The notes beneath the pieces were generated by a model, which did not search any database, had not been told where the DNA came from, and saw nothing but the letters and a program-made list of their open reading frames with translations. Positions 30,227 through 37,937 of a DNA stretch of 39,538 nt are shown here, piece after piece. The stretch's first letter is position 1, and every line of letters starts with the position of its first letter. The position numbers were made by a program, and so were the translations under genes. The stretch comes from Gammaproteobacteria bacterium. GTDB taxonomy: Bacteria; Pseudomonadota; Gammaproteobacteria; UWMA-0217. Where the stretch lies: the NCBI GenBank assembly GCA_027031685.1, contig JALVPS010000223.1, positions 1 through 39,538 on the forward strand, given 5' to 3'.

Positions 30227-33200
30227 ATGGCACTGATCGCCCGCTGGCAGTTCGACGAGGGCAGCGGCACCACGGCCGCCGGCAGCGCCGGCAGCGAGCC
30301 GGCCTGCTCGCTCATCGGCAGCGTCGGCTGGACCGCCGGCAAGTTCGGCCAGGCCATCCACGTGCCGCAGGACAGCGGCGCCCGTGGCGAGGTGGCGCAG
30401 TGGACCGGCTTCCAGAGCGCGCAGACGACGTTCTCCTACGCCGCATGGGTCAAGATGGACACCTGGACCGGCTCGCCCATCCTGGCCGTGGTGTCCGTGC
30501 CGTATGCCGCTGGCGACTGGCGGCGGGCCTTCCAGATCAGGGTGGCCCATTGGGACGGCACCATCATGGTGACGCTCTACGACGGGTCCAGCCATCAAAT
30601 CTTCGGCGGCAAGGCCATCAACGACGGTCAGTGGCACCATGTGGCCGTCACCTATGACGGCAGCACGGCGAAGCTGTACGTGGACGGCGACCCAGATGGC
30701 AGCATGGCCCTGTCGGGCTTTTCCGCGCCCTACACCGGCGAGGCCATCCAGGTGGCCGGCGACCGCAACGGCGCCAGCGACAGCCTGGCCGGCGCCCTGG
30801 ACGACCTGCGCATCTACGACCACGCCCTGAGCCAGAGCGAGATCCAGGGCCTGCTCAACCCCGTCACCGTGCTGGCCGGCGCCGATGCCACCCTGGGCCT
30901 CGACGCCACCGCCGGGGCCGTGGCCGTGCGCCACCAGCTGGCCGCCGTCTCCGCCGCCGCCGACACCACCGCCGGCGTGGGCGGGCTGGGGCAGCGCCAT
31001 GAGCTGGCCGGCCCGTCCGCCGCCGCCGACCTGACCGCCACCAGCGGCGCCCTCGTGCAGCGCCAGCGGCTCGCCGGCGCGGGCGCCACTGGCGACACCG
31101 GCGCCACCACCGGCCTGCTGCAACAGCTGCAGCGCCTGGCCGCGGCGGCCGCCGTGGCCAGCGCCCTCACCATGCCCGCCGCCGCCCTCACGCAGCGGCA
31201 CGGCCTGGCCGACGGCGCCCCCATCGTGCCCACCGCCGCCAGCGTGGCCGGTCTCGGCCAGCGGCACGAACTGGTGGGATTGGCCGCCGCCGCCGCCACC
31301 GAGGCCCCCGGCGCGGCCCTCACCCAACGGCACGCCCTGGGCGGGGCTGGCGTGGTGGTGGATGGCGCGGCCAACGGGGGCGCCCTGGGGCAGCGGCACG
31401 GGCTGGTGGGATGTGACGTCCTGGTATACAGCAACGCTGACTCGCAAGTCTGGCCGCTGACCATCGATGGGCAGACCAGCGGCGCGCAGCTTGGGTATAG
31501 ATGGATTATAGGTGACCTCATTGAGGTGCCGGACATCTCGCGCTCCTACCGGCTATCGGCCCTGTTGCGCCAGCGCACAGCGCCGGGGGCCGACCCCGAT
31601 TCCGATCCGCGCCACTATGCGGGTTTCTCCTGCTATGACGCTGATGTAAAAAGCATTTTTCCGCGTAATTTCTACATCCCAAACCCGGCCACCATGACCC
31701 GACTGGCGCAGCCGCTCGATTATGGCGACACCGAGATCGTGCTGGAGAGCACCGCCGGGTGGTCCACCGATATGCACTTCTTCTTTGCCGCCTATGGCTA
31801 CACCGACGGTCAGGGGCGCACCTATCCCGATTGGTACTACACCCGAGACCTCTTCTATTTGTTCAACCGGGCGAGCATTGACGGCAACCGCCTGGTTCTC
31901 TCCAAGCCGTGGTTGGGTCCACGCAAGCCGGCCGGCACGGCGGTGGCCAATACGCGGAATGCCAGTACCTACAACTATGTTCTGCGCGCATATAAGACGT
32001 TGCCGAGTGATTGGCGCCGATACGAGGCGCTTATCAAAGGGGAGCAGCCGTCAGTGCACGGGGTCTACTTCATCAATTTCCGCCCTGCCACACGCTTTGT
32101 ATCGCCCGTGTTGGGCGTTAATTACTGGGGCCCGCATACCATCGTCGAGTGGGACGGATGGGAGCTGGCTTCCGACGGCCCGCTCGCCCAACGCCATGGC
32201 CTGGCCGCCCCTTATGCCACCCTCGACACCGCCGCCGACCCCGGCCCGCTGGCCCAGTCCCATGCCCTGGCCGCGCCGGGGGCGGTGGCCGACCTGCAGG
32301 CGGACGCCGGCGCCATTCCCGTCCAGACCCATGTGCTGGCCCCGGCGGGGGTGTCCGCGCCCCTGCTGGCCGATGGCGGCGCGCTGGGGCAGCGCCACGG
32401 CCTGGCCGCCCTGTTCGCCGTGCTCACGGTGGCGGCGGACGGCGGCGGCGTCACGCCCACCCACGCCCTGGTGGGCGGCCCGCTCACCCTGAGCCTGGAT
32501 GCGGACACGGGCGCCCTGCGCCAGCACCAGCGCCTGGCCGGCGAGAACGCCACCATCGGCCTCTACCCCTGGCGCGAGGGGCTGGGCCAGACCCACGTGC
32601 TGGCCCCCGCGGCCCTGGCCGCCGACGGGGCGGCGGACGGCGGCCCGCTCGGCCAGCCGCTGCCGCTGGCGGGTGTCGGCGGCGAGCTGGCCACGGCCGC
32701 CGATGCCGGCCCGGCGCGGCAGGATCACGCCCTGGCCGCCACCGGCCCGACCGTGGAGGCCACCGCCACCGCCGACGGGCTGGGCCAGCGCCACGCCTTC
32801 GCCGGCGCGGGCGCCCAGGCCGGCAGCGACGCCACGGCCGGCCCCCTGGGCCAGCGCCATGCCCTGCAGGATGGCGGGGCCGTCACCACGCCCCAGGCCA
32901 CCACCGGCGCCGTCCTGCCCACCCACGTGCTGGCCCCCTGGCCCATGGTGGTGGAGACCGGCTCCCTCAATCCCGAGCTGATCGAGCACCACCTGCTGGC
33001 CGCCCTGCCGGCGGAGACGGCCACGGTGGTGCCCGGCCTGCGCCTCACCCAGCGCCACCCCCTGGCCGGGGCCGGGGCCGAGCTGCCCCTGCAGGCCGAC
33101 AGCGCCCCGCTCAGCCAGCGCCAGCGGCTCGCCGCCAGCCCGGCCGTGGTGGACACCGCGGCCGATGGGGGTGCGCTGGGGCAGGCCCACCGCCTGGCCG

Positions 33201-35302
33201 GGGCGGATGCGCGCGCCGACGCCGTGCACCCCCTGCCGGCCCTCACGCAGCGCCACGGCCTGGCGGGGCAGGGCGCGGCGAGCACGCCCGAGGCCGCCGC
33301 CGGGGCGCTGGTGCAGACCCACGTGCCCGCCCCGCACGCCCTGCGCGTGACCCCCGAGGCCACGGGCGGCGCACTGGTACAGTCCCACGCCCTGGCGGGC
33401 GGTGCGCTGGCCGCCGGCCTCACCGTGGCCGATGGCGCACTGGCCCTGCGCCACCTGCTGGCCGGCGTGTGGGCCGCGCTGGATGCCGCAGCCGGGCAGG
33501 GCGGGCTCACCCAGCGGCACGCCCTGGCCGGCCTATCCGTGATCTTCGAGACAGAGATCCCGGGCAGCCGCATCCATATCGGCTATCCCCTCAAGTCCGA
33601 CGGCTGGCAGGTGGACACCGCCGCCGACACGGGCCCGCTGGCGCCCGTGCACGCCCTGGCCGCCCAGGCCGTGGCCGCCACCGTCGAGGCGGCCGGCGGG
33701 GCGCTGGTGCAGCACCACGGCCTGCAGGGCCTCCCCGCCGCGGCAGACAACGGCGTCGGCACCGGGGCCCTCGTCCAGACCCACCCGCTGGCCGCCACCG
33801 GCGCCACCGCCGAGGGCCTGGCCGACGCCGGCCCCGTCACCCCCGTGCACGCCCTGGCCGGGGCCGCCGCCAGCGCCGGGACCGCGGCCGATGCCGGGCC
33901 GCTCGGCCAGCGCCACCACCCCGCCGCCCCCGGCGCCGCCGCGGACGCCCTGGCCGATGCCGGCCCGCTGGGCCAGCGCCACGCCCTGCAGCCGGCCCCG
34001 GCCGGGGTGGACCTGCGCCCGGACACCGGCGCCCTCAGCGCCCTGCACCGCCTGCAGGGGGCGGACGCCGCCAGCGCCACCGTCCTGCCGCGCCCGGCGC
34101 TCATCCAGCGGCACGGCCTGGCCGGCACCGGCGCGACGGCGGACACCGCGGCCGCCACCGGCCCCCTCGATCAGCGCCATGCCATCGCCCTCGCCGCCGC
34201 CACCAGCGACACCACGGCCGACGCCGCCCCCGTGGGCCAGCGCCACCGGCTCACCGCCATCGGCGGCAACACCGACCTGCGCGCCGACACCGCCCACCTG
34301 GGCCAGCACCACCGCCTGACCGGGCAGGACGCCGCCGCGCCCCTCATTGCCGTGGCCGACCGCCTGCGCCAGCACCACCCGCTGGCCGGTCTCGATGCCG
34401 CCGTGGACAGCGCCGCCGACGCTGGCGCCCTGACCCCCGAGCATCGCCTGGCCGCCCCCGGCGCCAGCGTGGACAGCACCGCACCGGCCGCCGCCCTCGT
34501 CCAGACTCACCCGCTGGCGGCGGCGGGCGCCACGGTCGAGGCCATCGCCGACGCGGCCCCCCTCGTGCAGCGCCACGCCCTGCGGGACGACGGCCTGACG
34601 GTGGATGCCCCCGCCGCCGCCGGTGCCGCCATCCAGCGCCACGAACTGGCCGGCGCGCCGTCGGTCACCGACCTGGCCGCCGATGCCGTTGCCCTCGTCC
34701 AGCGCCACGATCTGGCCGCCCCGGCCGCCGACACCGCCCTGCAGGCCGCCGCCGGTGCCCTCGTCCAGCACCACCCCCTGGCCGCCGCCGGGGCAGAGGC
34801 AGACAGCGCCGCCGCCACCGGCGCCCTGGTGCAACACCAGGTGCTGGCTGCCGCCGCCGTCGAGACGCGCCTGCAGGCCGCCGCCGGCCCCGTCACGCCG
34901 CGCCACCTGCTGGGCGGCGCGCCGGTCGCCACCGGGCTGGCCGCCGGCCTCGGCCCCCTCGTGCAGCACCAGATGCTGGCCGGCGCGGAGGCCGCCAGCG
35001 AGGCCGTCGCCACCGCCGCCCGCCTCGTCCAGCGCCACCTCGCGGACGGGCAGGGCGCCGTCATCGAGGCCGCCATGCCCGGCCTGCCCATCGCCCAGCG
35101 GCAGACCCTGGCCGCCCCCGGCGCGCAGGCCGACACGGCCGCCGCCACGGGCGCCCTGGTGCAGGACCATCACCTGGTAGATGCCGGGCTGGAAGTCGCC
35201 CTGGAAGTGAGCATCATCGGCTTCGAGCTCAACACCGACGTGCTCAGCGTGGAAGTCGTCACCGCCCGCAAATGGGTGGTGCCGGACCGGCGGCGGGGGT
35301 GA
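30227..35302 (+). CDS. Giant repetitive tail fibre with LamG domain
   Basis: 1691 residues. Residues 1-210 form a LamG-like jellyroll (WQFDEGSGTTAAGSAGS; SYAAWVKMDTWTGSP; DGQWHHVAVTYDGSTAKLYV; LDDLRIYDHALS), a carbohydrate-binding fold. The rest is dozens of degenerate units of about 20 residues with the core LGQRHALAG and TxADAGPL. Around residues 395-650 (nt 31410-32180) the repeats are broken by a lower-GC globular insert (SRSYRLSALLRQRTAPG; WSTDMHFFFAAYGY; RYEALIKGEQPSVHGVYFIN). A short insert near 33530-33600 and a non-repeat C-terminus follow. Likely the side or tip fibre that contacts the host surface. Confidence 0.8.
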   Translation: MALIARWQFDEGSGTTAAGSAGSEPACSLIGSVGWTAGKFGQAIHVPQDSGARGEVAQWTGFQSAQTTFSYAAWVKMDTWTGSPILAVVSVPYAAGDWRRAFQIRVAHWDGTIMVTLYDGSSHQIFGGKAINDGQWHHVAVTYDGSTAKLYVDGDPDGSMALSGFSAPYTGEAIQVAGDRNGASDSLAGALDDLRIYDHALSQSEIQGLLNPVTVLAGADATLGLDATAGAVAVRHQLAAVSAAADTTAGVGGLGQRHELAGPSAAADLTATSGALVQRQRLAGAGATGDTGATTGLLQQLQRLAAAAAVASALTMPAAALTQRHGLADGAPIVPTAASVAGLGQRHELVGLAAAAATEAPGAALTQRHALGGAGVVVDGAANGGALGQRHGLVGCDVLVYSNADSQVWPLTIDGQTSGAQLGYRWIIGDLIEVPDISRSYRLSALLRQRTAPGADPDSDPRHYAGFSCYDADVKSIFPRNFYIPNPATMTRLAQPLDYGDTEIVLESTAGWSTDMHFFFAAYGYTDGQGRTYPDWYYTRDLFYLFNRASIDGNRLVLSKPWLGPRKPAGTAVANTRNASTYNYVLRAYKTLPSDWRRYEALIKGEQPSVHGVYFINFRPATRFVSPVLGVNYWGPHTIVEWDGWELASDGPLAQRHGLAAPYATLDTAADPGPLAQSHALAAPGAVADLQADAGAIPVQTHVLAPAGVSAPLLADGGALGQRHGLAALFAVLTVAADGGGVTPTHALVGGPLTLSLDADTGALRQHQRLAGENATIGLYPWREGLGQTHVLAPAALAADGAADGGPLGQPLPLAGVGGELATAADAGPARQDHALAATGPTVEATATADGLGQRHAFAGAGAQAGSDATAGPLGQRHALQDGGAVTTPQATTGAVLPTHVLAPWPMVVETGSLNPELIEHHLLAALPAETATVVPGLRLTQRHPLAGAGAELPLQADSAPLSQRQRLAASPAVVDTAADGGALGQAHRLAGADARADAVHPLPALTQRHGLAGQGAASTPEAAAGALVQTHVPAPHALRVTPEATGGALVQSHALAGGALAAGLTVADGALALRHLLAGVWAALDAAAGQGGLTQRHALAGLSVIFETEIPGSRIHIGYPLKSDGWQVDTAADTGPLAPVHALAAQAVAATVEAAGGALVQHHGLQGLPAAADNGVGTGALVQTHPLAATGATAEGLADAGPVTPVHALAGAAASAGTAADAGPLGQRHHPAAPGAAADALADAGPLGQRHALQPAPAGVDLRPDTGALSALHRLQGADAASATVLPRPALIQRHGLAGTGATADTAAATGPLDQRHAIALAAATSDTTADAAPVGQRHRLTAIGGNTDLRADTAHLGQHHRLTGQDAAAPLIAVADRLRQHHPLAGLDAAVDSAADAGALTPEHRLAAPGASVDSTAPAAALVQTHPLAAAGATVEAIADAAPLVQRHALRDDGLTVDAPAAAGAAIQRHELAGAPSVTDLAADAVALVQRHDLAAPAADTALQAAAGALVQHHPLAAAGAEADSAAATGALVQHQVLAAAAVETRLQAAAGPVTPRHLLGGAPVATGLAAGLGPLVQHQMLAGAEAASEAVATAARLVQRHLADGQGAVIEAAMPGLPIAQRQTLAAPGAQADTAAATGALVQDHHLVDAGLEVALEVSIIGFELNTDVLSVEVVTARKWVVPDRRRG

Positions 35303-35328
35303 CATTTGTCACCTGTAAAATGTCACCT
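35297..35328 (+). promoter_or_regulatory. Regulatory repeat, copy 2
   Basis: Exact 32-bp copy of 14865-14896: dyad GTGAC-ATTT-GTCAC (35299-35312), TAAAAT and a second GTCAC. Its first bases contain the stop codon of the fibre gene. It should start a short transcript for the gene at 35385 and those after it. Confidence 0.65.
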
Positions 35329-35343
35329 GCGCCGCCCGATCAT

Positions 35344-35380
35344 CGGGTCTCCAGACTACCGACCGCCCCTTGGAGACCCG
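35344..35380 (+). promoter_or_regulatory. Leader hairpin that covers the Shine-Dalgarno of the next gene
   Basis: Perfect 10-bp arms CGGGTCTCCA (35344-35353) and TGGAGACCCG (35371-35380) with a 17-nt loop. The right arm holds the GGAG that serves ATG 35385, so translation may be controlled by unfolding. It lies between regulatory repeat copy 2 and the gene. Confidence 0.6.
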
Positions 35381-35384
35381 ACCC

Positions 35385-35768
35385 ATGGCAAAGGCATACA
35401 ACGCAGTCGTCTACGACAACGGCCTGAACTACTTCAAGAACAACTGTGACAAGATCATCGTCACCGACGGCGTGCCCAACATCAACGACTACGCCGCCAC
35501 CGTCGGCATGAAGGCCGCCGAGGCCGACGTGACCCCGGCCACCTTCACCATCGCCGCCAACGGCGCCGGCCGCAAGATCAGCCACGGCGCGGTGGACGGC
35601 ACCGTCACCGCCTCCACCAGCGGCAACAACGACCTGCACATCGCCTACCTCGACACCACCAACAGCACCGTGCTGGCCATCACCGACGAGACCACCAACC
35701 AGCCGCTCACGGCCGGCAACCCCGTCACCTTCCCGCCCATCGAGTACAAGTTCAACGCGCCCGTCTAG
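35385..35768 (+). CDS. Putative late virion protein, 127 aa
   Basis: Beta-rich protein beginning AKAYNAVVYDNGLNYFKNN, with DVTPATFTIAANGAGRKI, ISHGAVDGTVTASTSGNND, LHIAYLDTTNSTVLAITDE and ending EYKFNAPV. It has its own promoter-like repeat and an SD-sequestering hairpin, which suggests high and timed expression, as for a decoration or fibre-associated protein. No family recognised. Its stop codon lies at the junction of a solitary CRISPR-like repeat; the gene end is duplicated after it. Confidence 0.6.
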   Translation: MAKAYNAVVYDNGLNYFKNNCDKIIVTDGVPNINDYAATVGMKAAEADVTPATFTIAANGAGRKISHGAVDGTVTASTSGNNDLHIAYLDTTNSTVLAITDETTNQPLTAGNPVTFPPIEYKFNAPV

Positions 35769-35818
35769 TTCTCCCGCCAATAGTCGGCGGGAGTGGATTG
35801 AAACAACGCGCCCGTCTA
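35753..35818 (+). repeat. Solitary CRISPR-repeat-like element flanked by a 15-bp direct repeat
   Basis: The central 37 nt (35768-35804) have a perfect 8-bp hairpin CTCCCGCC / GGCGGGAG with loop AATAGTC and end in GTGGATTGAAAC, the hallmark 3' end and 8-nt crRNA tag of type I CRISPR repeats. CAACGCGCCCGTCTA occurs immediately before (35753-35767) and after it (35804-35818; the C is shared). There is no second repeat, spacer array or cas gene. The direction is that of the late operon. Phage-borne solitary repeats can act as RNA anti-CRISPRs; that role is inferred. Confidence 0.75.
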
Positions 35819-35830
35819 AGGCGCCCAGGC

Positions 35831-35850
35831 CCCCGCCCACCCGGGCGGGG
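35831..35850 (+). other. Strong GC hairpin after the CRISPR-like repeat
   Basis: CCCCGCCC / GGGCGGGG with loop ACCC, 26 nt after the solitary repeat. No T-run follows, so it is not a standard terminator; it could stabilise the 3' end of a small RNA. Confidence 0.5.
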
Positions 35851-35901
35851 CCGTCCCGCCCGGTAGCGGCATCAGACCCGACACGAGGGGATTGAGACAC
35901 C

Positions 35902-36237
35902 ATGCTGCGCGACACCGAGATCTACTACCTGGGCCGGGACGACGTACTCGAATGGCGCCTGCACGGCGAGGCCGGCCCCTTCCCCGAATCCTTCTACCAG
36001 GGCATCACCCGCTGCGTCCTGCACATCGGCGATGCCGCCACCCTCGACAGCCGCGACAACCCCCTGGCCATCACCTGGGGCACCGGCAACAGCCTCCAGC
36101 TCCGCCTCAAGCACGCCAAGAACCTCACCCCCGGCCGCCACCAGGCCCGCCTCATCGTCTACACCTGGGCCGAGCCAGACGGGCTGGAAGACTGGCGGCA
36201 ACTGCCGTGGATCGTCGTGCGGGAGTCGGGGGAGTAG
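35902..36237 (+). CDS. Hypothetical late protein, 111 aa
   Basis: ATG 35902 with AGGGG upstream. Beta-rich: DTEIYYLGRDDVLEWRLHG, ITRCVLHIGDAATLDS, NSLQLRLKHAKNLTPGRHQA, RLIVYTWAEPDGLEDW. This is the pattern of a small immunoglobulin-like or fibre accessory domain. Placed after the fibre genes, so a tail or virion surface role is likely but not shown. Confidence 0.6.
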   Translation: MLRDTEIYYLGRDDVLEWRLHGEAGPFPESFYQGITRCVLHIGDAATLDSRDNPLAITWGTGNSLQLRLKHAKNLTPGRHQARLIVYTWAEPDGLEDWRQLPWIVVRESGE

Positions 36238-36252
36238 GGAGGGCACAAAAAA

Positions 36253-36314
36253 CCCCCGCGACGCGGGCAACGTCCGGGGGCCGTGGCAACCACCAACGCA
36301 CTCTTGGTGATCAC
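36253..36314 (+). promoter_or_regulatory. Two-hairpin RNA leader, copy C
   Basis: A6 run, then hairpin I: CCCCCG (36253-36258) with CGGGGG (36275-36280), inner GACG/CGTC and loop CGGGCAA. Hairpin II: CACCAA (36291-36296) with TTGGTG (36304-36309), 7-nt loop CGCACTC. Five nucleotides later is the GTG. On the opposite strand hairpin I plus T6 would also read as an intrinsic terminator. Confidence 0.8.
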
Positions 36315-36452
36315 GTGAAGAAGTATAGCAAGGCATTGAAAGAATTGAGGCGACTCCTAGAACACATGCCCGCCTGGCGTTTCATCCTGCTCCTGCTGCC
36401 GCCCATCCTGTGGGCCGCGGCACAGCTCATCCGCGCCGTGCGCTGGTGGTGA
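36315..36452 (+). CDS. Small membrane protein downstream of RNA leader C, 45 aa
   Basis: GTG start. KKYSKALKELRRLLEHMPAW, then one span (FILLLLPPILWAAAQLI) and a basic Trp-rich end (RAVRWW). The first half is clearly homologous to the product of 21344. No Shine-Dalgarno lies between hairpin II and the start codon, so translation may depend on the leader structure. Function unknown. Confidence 0.75.
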   Translation: MKKYSKALKELRRLLEHMPAWRFILLLLPPILWAAAQLIRAVRWW

Positions 36453-36468
36453 CGGGCTGAACAAAAAA

Positions 36469-36528
36469 CCCCCGCGACGGGGCAACGTCCGGGGGCCGTG
36501 GTCGATCACTGGACAGGGCAGTGATTAC
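36469..36528 (+). promoter_or_regulatory. Two-hairpin RNA leader, copy D
   Basis: A6 run, then hairpin I: CCCCCG (36469-36474) with CGGGGG (36490-36495), inner GACG/CGTC and loop GGGCAA. Hairpin II: ATCACTG (36505-36511) with CAGTGAT (36519-36525), 7-nt loop GACAGGG. ATG after 3 nt. Hairpin I is nearly identical to copy C, hairpin II is different in sequence but equal in shape. It may also terminate leftward antirepressor transcription. Confidence 0.8.
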
Positions 36529-36675
36529 ATGGTTGATCTTAAGCATGTGACGAGCATCCTGCAAATGCTCCACGAATCCAAACCGCTCCGCCGGCTCGCC
36601 TGGGGCCTGCTGACCGTGCTCGTCTACTGGCGCCTGCCCGAACTGCTGCGCGCCGTGGCGGAGATCGTCAGGTGA
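36529..36675 (+). CDS. Small membrane protein downstream of RNA leader D, 48 aa
   Basis: VDLKHVTSILQMLHESKPLR, then a membrane helix (LAWGLLTVLVYWRLPELL) and RAVAEIVR. It shares WRLPELLRA with 17451 and the S-K-x-L-R-R ... LPxLLxAV pattern with 18219. The last rightward gene before the leftward antirepressor; convergent with it, 10 bp apart. Confidence 0.72.
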   Translation: MVDLKHVTSILQMLHESKPLRRLAWGLLTVLVYWRLPELLRAVAEIVR

Positions 36676-36685
36676 GGAGGCGCCC

Positions 36686-37771
36686 CTACGCCGCCGCCTT
36701 CCCGTGCGACTCCCCGCACAGCGGGCAGGGCAGCCCCTGAACCACCAGCGCCTCGCGCAACCAGTCCGGCCGCTCCGGCAGCCGCCCCTTCATCTCCTTG
36801 CGCCACCTGCGTGCCACCGCCGGCGTCCACGGCAGACCCGCGCCGATCACCTCCCGGTTGATGAACTCCCGCAGCTCCGCGCGGAAGGCCAGGAAATTGG
36901 AGAGATCCTCCCTGATCCGCTCCAGCTCCTCCTCGATCACCGGCAGGTGCGCCGTCGTCAGCTCCGCCAGCGAGCGCACCCGGCACAGCACCCGCAGCCG
37001 GTTCGCCACGTGCTCGCGCGCCCCGCCCTGGCTGCCCAGCCCGGCCACCGCCGCCGCCATCGCGTGCGCCAGCTCCTCCCGCTGCCGGAACGAAAGCGGC
37101 TCGCCACCGGCCGCCTCCGGCGCGGGCGCCGCCACGGACCGCCCGCCCTCGCCGGCCGGGATGTACTCCCCCTCCAGCACCACCTTCTCCAGCAGCTCCC
37201 CGGCCACCGCCATCGCCTGCGGAATCTGATCCGGCGTCAGCTGCTCCAGACTCTCGATACCCAGGCGCAGATTCACAATCGCATGCGCCTCGTCGTAGCC
37301 CAGCTTGCGCCCACGCGCCTCGGCCACCTTCACCACCCGGCGGATGGCCTTCACCAGCGGCTCGCGCTGCGCCTTCGTGGCGTGGGGGAGGGGCTTGGGG
37401 GGTTCCTCCGGCTGGGCTTTCTTCACCACCTGGCCGTTCCAGTAGCGCCAGAGCACCTCATCGCACTCGTCCTGGTAGCGCTCCAGCTTCTCGCGCACCT
37501 CCGGCTTGACCTTGGCCGGACTGATGGACATGAGCCAGCCGGGGAGCTTGCGCAGGGGGAGGCAGAGCATCTCGCGTTTCTTGCCGTCCTGGGCAACCGT
37601 TGGCATAAGCCAACACTTCCAACGAGGCTCCTTGAGCTTGGTGGATTGTCGTCCCCAGTCTATGCCCAGCGCGTCGCAGATCGGCCGGGCCGGGGTGTAA
37701 GGCTCGTGGTTGTGCTCGACGAGATAGAGGGTGTCGTCGTGGAAGGTGACGGGGATAAGGGATTGGTTCAT
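36686..37771 (-). CDS. Phage antirepressor, P22 Ant family
   Basis: 361 residues from ATG 37771 with AGGAG upstream. The N-terminal 115 residues are the P22_AR_N domain (LIPVTFHDDTLYLVEHNHEP; CDALGIDWGRQSTKLKE; LPLRKLPGWLMSISPAKVKP; RYQDECDEVLWRYW). A Pro-rich linker and a helical C-terminal region follow, ending with a possible Cys pair (CPLCGESH). Antirepressors bind the phage repressor and induce lytic growth; this suits a repressor that lacks the self-cleavage domain. Expression is probably controlled by the C4-type RNA encoded upstream on the same strand. Confidence 0.88.
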   Translation of the reverse strand: MNQSLIPVTFHDDTLYLVEHNHEPYTPARPICDALGIDWGRQSTKLKEPRWKCWLMPTVAQDGKKREMLCLPLRKLPGWLMSISPAKVKPEVREKLERYQDECDEVLWRYWNGQVVKKAQPEEPPKPLPHATKAQREPLVKAIRRVVKVAEARGRKLGYDEAHAIVNLRLGIESLEQLTPDQIPQAMAVAGELLEKVVLEGEYIPAGEGGRSVAAPAPEAAGGEPLSFRQREELAHAMAAAVAGLGSQGGAREHVANRLRVLCRVRSLAELTTAHLPVIEEELERIREDLSNFLAFRAELREFINREVIGAGLPWTPAVARRWRKEMKGRLPERPDWLREALVVQGLPCPLCGESHGKAAA

Positions 37772-37913
37772 GTCGGTTCTCCTGGCTTGAGGTTCGAGAA
37801 CCGCCACGCCTTTCCTGCCAGCAAAAGGGTGGCGGAGTGCGCGGGTTGGCAGACCGGGCCAGGGACCGGCGGGCCTTGCGGCCCCCCACGCACCCCACCA
37901 TTAAACGGGCACG

Positions 37914-37937
37914 AAAAAACGCGCTCGAATGGCGCGT
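37914..37937 (-). terminator. Terminator of the C4-type RNA
   Basis: Leftward CGCGC / GCGCG stem with a 7-nt loop, followed by six T. It separates the small RNA from the antirepressor leader; antirepressor expression needs read-through. Confidence 0.8.

Noticed and set aside
30227..35302. Diversity-generating retroelement acting on the fibre
   Set aside because: No reverse transcriptase, no template/variable repeat pair and no adenine-specific variation pattern.
32149..35427. 1092-codon second sense frame inside the fibre gene
   Set aside because: Arg/Pro-rich shadow frame caused by repetitive GC-rich codons; the LamG frame is the coherent one.
35753..35818. CRISPR array
   Set aside because: Only one repeat-like unit, no spacer series and no cas genes; recorded as a solitary repeat.
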